Below, one piece after another: positions 23,601 to 31,500 of a stretch of 34,723 nt of DNA. Where the stretch lies: contig JAQSXK010000011.1 in the NCBI GenBank assembly GCA_029256705.1, positions 1-34,723 on the forward strand, given 5' to 3'. Both the position numbers and the translations under genes were made by a program. Under the pieces are notes generated by a model. The model made no database searches and had not been told where the DNA came from. It saw only the letters and a program-made list of their open reading frames with translations. This DNA is from Clostridia bacterium. GTDB lineage: Bacteria > Bacillota > Clostridia > TANB77 > CAG-465. Position 1 is the first letter of the stretch; each line of letters starts with the position of its first letter.

Positions 23601-26185
23601 TGAACAGAACGTCTTCTACGAACATTGGATTTGGTATTTTAGCTATAATTAATGCTTATGATCTTAAATTTATAAAATTATCTGATTGTATAGAGAAAAT
23701 AATTAATATAATGGGTACAATAAATAAATTAGAAAAATGGAATGGTCATTTGCTAAATTGGTATAATATAAAAACACTTGAACCACTTAGACCAAGATTT
23801 GTATCTACTGTAGATAGTGGAAACTTTTTAGCATGTATATATATTTTAAAAGAGTTTTTAATAGAATTAAAAAAATCTAATAATTTTAGTAAAGAAAAGC
23901 ATGAAATATTAGATAATCTTATAAATAATTGTAATGAAATAATTGAAAATACAGATTTTACTAAATTATACGATATGTCAAGAAATTTATTTACAATTGG
24001 ATATGCACAAGACGAAGGAAAAATAGTAGACAGTTACTATGATATGCTTATGTCAGAAAATAGAATATCTAGTTTACTTGCAATAGCTTCAAGACAAATA
24101 ACTTCTAAGCATTGGTTTGCCTTATCTAGAAACTTAATAAATGTAGACGGATATAAAGGTTTAGTATCATGGAGTGGAACAGCTTTTGAATATTTTATGC
24201 CATATCTATTTAACAAATCATACGAACATACATTAGTTGACCAATCATTATTTTTTGCTAAGTATTGTCAGAAGAAACATGCAAAATCAAATAATATTCC
24301 TTGGGGAATTTCTGAATCAGCATTTGCTGTTAAAGATAATTATTTAAACTATCAATATCAAGCTTTTGGTATACCAGGACTTGGACTTAAAAGAGGTTTG
24401 AAAGATTATTTAGTTGTATCACCTTATGCATCATTATTGATGCTTGAGTATTCGCCTGATGAAGTATATAGAAATATTGGAAAACTGAAAAAGATAGGTG
24501 CATATGGTTCGTTTGGATTTTATGAATCTATAGATTTTACAAAAGCGCATTTAGATGATAAGGAATATGAAGTAGTAAAAACATATATGGCTCATCACCA
24601 AGGTATGATTTTAACATCAATTAATAATTATATAAATTCCGGAATAATTAAAAATCGTTTTCATGAAAATCCTAATATAGAAGCTTGTGAAATTTTACTT
24701 AAGGAAAGAGAAAAAATAAAGGCTAATCTTAAAAAAGATAATACAATATCTGATGAAGCGTTTAAACAAAAGAATTTAGATAAATACACGATGTATCTAT
24801 CTAGTAAATATTCTACAAAAAAGGATATTATTCCAAATACAGATATGCAAATTGCTATTCTTAAAGGTAAAAGTTTATCTACAATTTTAACAAGTTGTGG
24901 AGCAAGTTATATAAAGTATAGAGATAGAATAGTAAATAGACAAAAATACAAAGATCTATATTCTAGTGGAAACTATATATTCTTAACTGATGAACTTACT
25001 GGTAGAACTTTCTCAACATCAGATACAGATATTTTAAATGATCCAAACAGTTATATACAAAAAACAAACTTTTCTTCAACACTAAGTAGTGCTGAATATT
25101 ATATTGAATGTGGAGAACTAGAATCAACAACAACAGTTTTCTTATCTCCTGAACATAATATCGAGGTTAGAAAAGTTAGTGTATATAACAATAGCAATAT
25201 AAAAAGAGAAGTTAGAATTAATACATACACTGAACCAGCAATGACAGATTATATGACAAATGTTGTACATCCATCATTTAATAGTTTACAAATTGAAACA
25301 TACTATGACGAAACTTTAGATATATTGGTTGCAAGTAAAAGACTTAAAAAAGAAGATGATCAAGAAATGTACGTATATTCTAAATTAATAGGAATAGATT
25401 TAACAAAAGATGTTGAAACTGAAAAATCTAAAATAGATTTTTCAAGTTCATCTGCAGTTAATGCTTTTGATAATAATGTTTCTAAATATCCATTATGGCC
25501 AGTACTTTCATTTAGAGCTAAAATCATATTAACAGAACATGAAAGACAAGACTTCTATTATATTTTAGGTGCTACTGATTCTAAATACAAAATGTCAAAT
25601 GCAGTTATTAATTTAACTCCGGATAGTTTAGAAAAACAATTTAAATTATCTGCTGAATTAAATACAGTTGTATCTAGGTATTTAAAATTAGTACCCGGAA
25701 AAGCATATTCATATAATAAAATAATAAGGGAATTAATATTTGATAAAAAAGAAACTGATGTTAAATATTGGAATGCTAGTATAAATCAATCAATGCTTTG
25801 GAAATATTCAATATCTGGTGATTTACCTATAATGATTGTAGATATAAATAATATTGAAAGCGCAATTATTATTGACGAAGTTATAGATTTTATGGATTAT
25901 GTTAAAAATAGAAAAATAGATATAGATATAGTAGTTTTTGTAAACAATGATAAATATAGTGATAAAACATATGAGTATATTAAAGCTCAAATAAATAAAG
26001 CTACTTATATGGATTATACAAAAGGAAATATATATTTATTTAATATAGATAATATTGATAAAAAAGATATAGAGTTATTTAGATTTATATGCAAAAAAGA
26101 AATATCAAGTATTGATCCTTTCTTGAGCTCACAACAAAAACCTATAGAAACAGATGAAGACGATGAATTAATAGTAGAGGTGTAA
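20633..26185 (+). CDS. ndvB: Cyclic beta-1,2-glucan synthase, glycosyltransferase and cyclisation part (NdvB/ChvB N-terminal two thirds)
   Basis: 1850 residues, a membrane enzyme that polymerises UDP-glucose to beta-1,2-glucan and cyclises it. Parts: an N-terminal helical domain with LLIHPAGQWLLDN (His37); two TM helices (about 363-383 and 396-415); a GT84-like domain with MPTVISSYSKID, LLGDC, a metal-site ITIDEDTEL (Asp581-Asp583) and RNHRWYRGD (about 726); further TM helices (about 765-945); the glycoamylase-like domain (from about 990, NIGFGILAIINAYDL, PWGISESAFAV, AHHQGMIL about 1320), which in related enzymes does the cyclisation (GH189); then a GH94-type N-terminal beta-sandwich (about 1385-1700). 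Classical NdvB proteins are about 2800 residues and continue into a GH94 phosphorylase. Here that part is a separate gene 6 bases downstream in the same frame. The TTG start is set by AGAGGA (20618-20623). Confidence 0.9.
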   Translation: MKNRLYQIFKEVENNYSTITDTYKILEKTYEMGLLIHPAGQWLLDNMYIINQEYSDILEHKNSVIRKKLPTIKTRDGSKHTSIYYIAHELIEKNKGYTDQNFISDTLRHHQKVAYLTSEELNLFPLMLRISIIKFISGICLNIANSQIQKIEVEKILSTDLKDYDTKKMKSIIYRDLKMFKEDISNAEKLKDTNTSFVEYLASRLKGYGEGGEKFFKILNDEAEKIGFTVEEAIVKEHMEMAKTTDFMGKAILGLKQLQGLNFREIFESVNKIDDTLKQDYTNEFIKCDYKTKARYRNRVIKLSKQYNLSETYVAKKAVDCSIKYKKHVGFFLSGDEKYLLKKELGKSYTIDNIRNNIVKPMKSYIYVFSILIFALLITIFSKDLFNIDNPLYQWLYYIFTYIFAVEIVEKLMSYIIRKVLPPKILPRFDFAKTIDKEYSTYIVMPTVISSYSKIDTMIRKMEVTYLANRSENMYYMLLGDCIPADKQIIEQDEKFFKYAKEKLDILNKKYISEHPLFNFIYRKRVFSKSEDSYMGWERKRGALKHFNELVLGTMSKERINETMYLAYDDVVTTKYGITIDEDTELSLNTAKDLVAIIAHPLNTPKLSKNGKVVKSGHGLIQPAVGLDIEAANKSIFSKIFGGFGGLDIYTTAVSNTYQDLFNEAIFCGKGIYDIELFEKLLSNEIPDNLVLSHDLLEGSYMRAGLASDIQVQDGFPNNYVAYMKRNHRWYRGDIQIVKWLFSPKSPLNFLSKWKILDNIRRPMNDVLAILMIIISLFLSQEVFVRSVLVTFCVMNFGYILSLIDTFIYGRTKHTKEQLYIPIIHGVSATILTMTFDFLTLPYRAYTSIHAFTTSLFRMFISKKHLLEWTTAEMLEKSAKSKLAYYYYNMIPNLIVAAIILYNVMVSNNILFIAQFKLYIAIFFIISPLLAYLLGKSHLFGRKQRLNKMQDNEILDIAKRTWYFFDLMMSPVNNYLPTDNYQENRRYKLVNRTSSTNIGFGILAIINAYDLKFIKLSDCIEKIINIMGTINKLEKWNGHLLNWYNIKTLEPLRPRFVSTVDSGNFLACIYILKEFLIELKKSNNFSKEKHEILDNLINNCNEIIENTDFTKLYDMSRNLFTIGYAQDEGKIVDSYYDMLMSENRISSLLAIASRQITSKHWFALSRNLINVDGYKGLVSWSGTAFEYFMPYLFNKSYEHTLVDQSLFFAKYCQKKHAKSNNIPWGISESAFAVKDNYLNYQYQAFGIPGLGLKRGLKDYLVVSPYASLLMLEYSPDEVYRNIGKLKKIGAYGSFGFYESIDFTKAHLDDKEYEVVKTYMAHHQGMILTSINNYINSGIIKNRFHENPNIEACEILLKEREKIKANLKKDNTISDEAFKQKNLDKYTMYLSSKYSTKKDIIPNTDMQIAILKGKSLSTILTSCGASYIKYRDRIVNRQKYKDLYSSGNYIFLTDELTGRTFSTSDTDILNDPNSYIQKTNFSSTLSSAEYYIECGELESTTTVFLSPEHNIEVRKVSVYNNSNIKREVRINTYTEPAMTDYMTNVVHPSFNSLQIETYYDETLDILVASKRLKKEDDQEMYVYSKLIGIDLTKDVETEKSKIDFSSSSAVNAFDNNVSKYPLWPVLSFRAKIILTEHERQDFYYILGATDSKYKMSNAVINLTPDSLEKQFKLSAELNTVVSRYLKLVPGKAYSYNKIIRELIFDKKETDVKYWNASINQSMLWKYSISGDLPIMIVDINNIESAIIIDEVIDFMDYVKNRKIDIDIVVFVNNDKYSDKTYEYIKAQINKATYMDYTKGNIYLFNIDNIDKKDIELFRFICKKEISSIDPFLSSQQKPIETDEDDELIVEV

Positions 26186-26191
26186 AAGAGT

Positions 26192-28300
26192 ATGAAAAAT
26201 AAAAAGAACGTTGAAGATTTTGGACTAATTGCTTTTAATTCATATGGTGGATTTACAAGTGATGGGAATGAATATCATATACTTAATGTAAAAACGCCTC
26301 TGCCATGGTGTAATGTACTAGCAAATGAAAATTTTGGAACAATAATTTCAAATCATGGAACAATATATACATACTTTAAAAATAGTAGAGAATATAAATT
26401 AACAAATTGGTGTAACGATTGGACTAATACTGTACCAGGTGAAAAATTTGATGGTATATTCGACATTGGATATAATCTACACTATGGTTTTGGATATGTT
26501 AAAGTAAATCAAATAGATGATAATGTAAGAAAAGATATGACTATTGTAGTTCCTATAGAGGATAATCTAAAAGTACAATATATTGAACTTCAAAACTTAT
26601 CTAATATTGTAAAATTTGTTTCTATTAGATATACTTTATCTCCGGTTTTAGGTGTAAGTAGTGAAATTGATTCGGAAAATGTAATTGTAAAACAAGACTA
26701 TGATTCTTTACTTTTAAAGAATCCGTATAGTAAAGATTTTTCTAATATAGTATCATATGTTACTGTCTTAAATAACTCAGATAATGAAAATATAGAAGTA
26801 CAATATGATACAATAAATTACATGACTGTTATTGACGTTAAAATTAATCCAAACGAAAAAGTTGATTTAAGTGTATTATTAGGAAGTTATGAAGAAGATA
26901 AAGAAGATGCAGATTATATTTTAAAAGTAAAAGAAAAATATAGTAATAAGAAAAACTTAAATCAAGTATTTGAAAATACATTTTCATATTGGAAATCTAA
27001 AGTAAAAAGGAATATAGATACAGGAGACGAATATTTAAATATAATGGCAAATGGTTGGCTTCTATATCAAACTATATGCTGTAGATTGTTCTCTAAAAGT
27101 GGCTTTTATCAATCTGGTGGAGCAATTGGTTATAGGGATCAACTTCAAGATACAATGGCGTTGATTTCATCATGGCCAGAGAAAACAAGAAGTCAAATTA
27201 TACTTCATTCAAGTAAACAATTTGAAAAAGGTGATGTACTTCATTGGTGGCATAGTCATACCAACGCAGGGATAAAAACATATTTTAGTGATGATTATTT
27301 ATGGCTTGCTTATGTACTTTGTGAGTATGTATCTAAAACTTCTGATATATCTATTTTAGATGTTGAAACGACATATTTACAAAATAAAGAAATGGGAAAC
27401 CAAAGAGAGCTATATGAAATATTTGAATCATCAGAAATAAAAGATACAGTATATAATCATGCTAAAAAAAGTATAACTTATGGATTATCTAGAATAAACG
27501 AAAAAAATGGTCTTTTAGATATTGGTGATGGTGATTGGAATGATGGATTTAGTAATATAAGAGGGCAATCTGTGTGGCTTACATTATTTATGGTAGACAT
27601 ACTTGCTAAGTTTATTGCCCTTGCAACTATCAAAGAAGATAATGAAATGATTCAAACATGTGAAAAGTATAGACATATATTAAAAAATAGTATTGTTGCT
27701 AATGCATGGGAAGGTGAACATTTTGTTAGAGCTTTCTTCGAAAATGGTGAAGTGTTGGGTTCTTCAATAAATAAGGAATGTAAAATAGATCTTATATCTC
27801 AAGCTTGGGCAGCTATTGCTTTAAAAGAATATCCAGATATGAAAGATGAAATAAAAATAGCTTTAGATAGTGCAGATAAATATTTAGTGGATAGAAAACA
27901 TCAAATAGTAAAACTTTTATATCCACCTTTTGATAAACCAAAAAACAATCCTGGATATATAAAAGCATATGTTCCGGGTACAAGAGAAAATGGTGGTCAA
28001 TATACACATGCTTCTACTTGGCTTGCTAAAGCATACTTTGAAATAAATGAAGATCAGAAAGCAATGGAAATATTAAAATATATAAATCCAATATATCATT
28101 CAGATACTAAAGAAAAAGCAGATCTATATATGGTTGAACCTTTTGTAATGGCTGCTGATGTATATTCAAACGAAGAGCATGCAGGTAGAGGTGGTTGGAC
28201 TTGGTATACGGGTTCATCGGCTTGGACATATAAAGTAATTGAAGATAAATTTGGATATAAAAATGACAATGTAATAATAGATAAAAAAATAATTGAATAG
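26192..28300 (+). CDS. GH94 phosphorylase part of the cyclic beta-1,2-glucan synthase
   Basis: 702 residues, equivalent to the C-terminal part of NdvB, which trims growing beta-1,2-glucan by phosphorolysis and so sets ring size. Motifs: FNSYGGFTSDGNEYHI (about 16-31), PLPWCNVLANENFGT, NSREYKLTNWCNDW, the catalytic IGDGDWNDGF (Asp448 and Asp451 include the expected general acid), VPGTRENGGQYTHAS for phosphate binding (about 595-610) and GRGGWTWYTGSSAW near the end. It also resembles stand-alone 1,2-beta-oligoglucan phosphorylases. Start at ATG 26192, with GAGGTG (26177-26182) inside the last codons of the preceding gene, 9-base spacing. Same frame as the preceding gene, separated by TAA and two codons. 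No signal peptide or TM helix: the protein would be cytosolic and must associate with the membrane partner. Confidence 0.92.
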   Translation: MKNKKNVEDFGLIAFNSYGGFTSDGNEYHILNVKTPLPWCNVLANENFGTIISNHGTIYTYFKNSREYKLTNWCNDWTNTVPGEKFDGIFDIGYNLHYGFGYVKVNQIDDNVRKDMTIVVPIEDNLKVQYIELQNLSNIVKFVSIRYTLSPVLGVSSEIDSENVIVKQDYDSLLLKNPYSKDFSNIVSYVTVLNNSDNENIEVQYDTINYMTVIDVKINPNEKVDLSVLLGSYEEDKEDADYILKVKEKYSNKKNLNQVFENTFSYWKSKVKRNIDTGDEYLNIMANGWLLYQTICCRLFSKSGFYQSGGAIGYRDQLQDTMALISSWPEKTRSQIILHSSKQFEKGDVLHWWHSHTNAGIKTYFSDDYLWLAYVLCEYVSKTSDISILDVETTYLQNKEMGNQRELYEIFESSEIKDTVYNHAKKSITYGLSRINEKNGLLDIGDGDWNDGFSNIRGQSVWLTLFMVDILAKFIALATIKEDNEMIQTCEKYRHILKNSIVANAWEGEHFVRAFFENGEVLGSSINKECKIDLISQAWAAIALKEYPDMKDEIKIALDSADKYLVDRKHQIVKLLYPPFDKPKNNPGYIKAYVPGTRENGGQYTHASTWLAKAYFEINEDQKAMEILKYINPIYHSDTKEKADLYMVEPFVMAADVYSNEEHAGRGGWTWYTGSSAWTYKVIEDKFGYKNDNVIIDKKIIE

Positions 28301-28308
28301 TAAATAAT

Positions 28309-28360
28309 AATATTAAAAAGAATTAAACTTACATAATTAAGTTTAATTCTTTTTAATATT
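28309..28360 (+). terminator. Terminator after the glucan synthase genes
   Basis: A perfect 23-base inverted repeat (28309-28331 with 28338-28360, 6-base loop), AT-rich with AAAAAG/CTTTTT flanks, the longest stem in the window. Confidence 0.88.
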
Positions 28361-28430
28361 TCATAAATATTTCAACTTTAAAAAATGATAAGGTTTAACA
28401 TTACAAAATCTCTAAAACGTTATAAAATTA

Positions 28431-28459
28431 TTGACAAAAAAATGAGTATAATATATAAT
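28431..28459 (+). promoter_or_regulatory. Consensus promoter of the giant surface protein gene
   Basis: TTGACA (28431-28436), 17 bases, TATAAT (28454-28459). Leader of about 105 bases to ATG 28572. Confidence 0.82.
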
Positions 28460-28571
28460 ATTATAACTATTTTGAGTTCATTCATGATAGTAATTTTATT
28501 TATGTAAAAATATGTTAAAAAAATCATTGTTATGACAATAATAGTACATAATATAAAATACGGAGGTACAT

Positions 28572-31500
28572 ATGAGAAAAAAAGGTATATCACTAATAAT
28601 TTTAGTTATAACAATAATAGTTGTAATAATTATAGCAACTGCAGTTATACTCACAATGGGTAATAATAATATTTTAGATAAATCAAAAAAAGCAAAATTT
28701 ATGAGTGATTATACAAATGTACAAGAAGGTGTGAATTTGTACTCACTTGGCAAATATAACGCAGATACAACGGATTTTGAATTACCACTAAAAGGATATT
28801 TATCATCTGAAGATAAAACATATATATCTGAAAATCTGCCTACATTAAAGACTAAAATAGAAGAATTAAGTGGTAGTATAGATGGTGTAAATTTAGCTTG
28901 GATAAGCAGTGAAAATATTGGAGCAAAACTATCTAAAGAAAAAGTAGAAAAGGGATATATAATAGATGTAGATTCATGGCAAATATATGACTATAATGGA
29001 GATTATTTTGAAGGTAAAATGTGGCACACATTAGATGGTGGGGTAGTAAGTGATAAAGTTGAAACTCCAAAAGGACCTATAGTTGAAGAATTATGGGATG
29101 GATGGATAAAATTAACATTGTATTATCCATCTAGTTCGACAGAAAGAAAATGGAGATTAGGGACTGAGGGGGAACTTAGAGTAGATCCAATGTTAATGTG
29201 GCAAAATTATACTGGTCCAATAACTATACCTTTAGATAGAGTTAAAGATGTTTGGATAAAGTATATTCTAGATAATAAAGAGGTTGTAATACCACCAGCC
29301 GGAACATTATTAGTAGATATTACGCCAGATAAAACAGGATATACAAAAGTGCCTGGTGTAAAGGTAAATATAAGTTTTGATGAAACAGCAACAGTGAAAG
29401 AATATAGAGTAGGAGATAGTGGCTGGATTACATATAATGGGGAATTTACTGTTACAGAAAATTGTATAATAGAAGCAAGAGCAAAGAAAACTGAAACTAT
29501 ATATAGTGCAGATGGATCGTTACTTGCTACCAGAGATATTGCAGGAAGAGATTTGGTATATATTGGAAATATAGGTATAGAAGAAACTGAATTACCAGCT
29601 CCAATAATAACGAGATTAACTCCACTAGGAACAGAAAAAGCAAGAGTAAAGGTAACATACCCAGCTGAGGCAACCAGAAAAATATATAAAGTAAATTATG
29701 GAATGGAAGAAAATTATACTACTGAAATTAATGTGGGAAACTACGGAACATATATAATAGCATATTATTATGATGCAAGTGGTAAAAGATCAAAAGCATC
29801 ATCAATTAGAATAAACGATACGACTAATGATATACAACCAGAAGATCCAGAAGCATACAACCCACTTCCACCACATAATCCGGGGGATCCGACACCTCCA
29901 TATAACCCGGGTACTTTTGGAATAAATGTACCAGCACCACAAATAGATGTGGATCCTACTTCTGTTGCAGAAGAGGTTCAAGTAAGTATTAATGTTCCTA
30001 CTGATGCAGATAATGTATATATAAAATTAGGTAGATATAGTGAATATCAATTATATACATCTCCAATAACTGTAAGAGAAAATATGCAGATATATGCGTA
30101 TTATAGAACTTATTCAGGAGAAAGGTCAGATACAGGATATGGAGTAGTAAATAATATTAAGAAAAATAATATGCCATATGTAAGTATAGATGCAAATCCA
30201 TATCCTTGGAGCTGGAGTTATGGGGCAAGTCAAGTAACTGTAACTGTAAATTATAGTGATGCAAATATAATAGAATATAGTGAAGACGGAATAGTATATG
30301 TTCCATATACTGCACCATTTGTAATAAAAGAAAATAAAAAAATATATGCGAGAGCAACAAATGCATATGGAGTAGAAGAAGCAAGTTTAAATATAACAAA
30401 TATAGGGAAAATAACTCCACCTGCAACAGTTCAAAATTTATATGTTGGAATAAGTGTAAATCCAGAACCATTACTTTCTACATCTAGGGTTATGAAAGTA
30501 AATGTAACAATAGATTATGACAGTAAGGCAACAGAAAAATATTATAGCATAGGAAAATATGGAACTTTAAAACCGTATAATGGAAGTTTTGAAATTACAA
30601 ATAATTGTACAATATATGCCTATGCAAAAGGTTCAAATGCAAAAGGTCAAACATCTAAAATTATAGATAATTTATCTGGTGGAATATCTCAGCCTATAAT
30701 ATCAGCTGTACCAGGTAATAGTGAGCAAGCAAGTAAAGTATCTATAAATATAGAATATGATAAGTATGCAACAATTAAAAGATATAGTATAAATGGAGGA
30801 ACTTTAAGAGATTATATAGGAGAATTTGAAATAACAACTAATGAATCAGTAATATATGCATACAGCGAAAATGAACTTGGCCAAAAGTCTGAATCTAGCT
30901 ATACAATAAATAATATAGTGGCTAATCCACCTGTTTTATTACTTGATAAAGGTGCATATTATTTATTGAAATTAAATTATCCAGATACTGCAAAAAACAA
31001 AGAATACAAGTGGAAAGTTAATGGTGTTTGGAATCAATATAAAGATGCTGGAATACTACTAATAAAACCACAATTTAAAGATCAATTATTACAAAATGGT
31101 GTTTTAGTTAAAATAGAAGATGAAAATGGAAATTTAATTACTTTCACGGGCGATTATTATTTAATAGATGTCCCAATAAGTGAATTATTTGAAAACCTAT
31201 TTATGAGGTGGGATAGGGTACCACCCGGAATCCCACAGATTGTATTGAATACAACTGAACCGGCAAAAGAAGTAACAGTTACTATTGTATATGATGCTAC
31301 AATAATTAAAAAACAGTATAAAATAATAAATCCAGATGGAAGCGTAAATACAGATTGGGCAGATTATACAAAACCAATTAAAGTAGACAGAAATAATACA
31401 ATAATTTACGCAAGAGGTATGGATGAAGCTGAAGTTTGGTCTTCTGAAGGAATAAAAAAGATAACTAATATTGATGAAAATCCTCCTGTTATAAATTTAA

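Noticed and set aside
28361..28571. Riboswitch or regulatory RNA in the leader of the giant surface protein gene
   Set aside because: The leader is almost pure A+T and shows no conserved core or paired elements beyond the upstream terminator.
30157..30471. Minus-strand open frame of about 100 codons inside the giant surface protein gene
   Set aside because: Leu/His-rich composition is typical of the antisense of an AT-rich repeat gene, with no start signals; the plus frame is clearly coding. The same applies to minus frames at 31817-32113 and 3034-3396.
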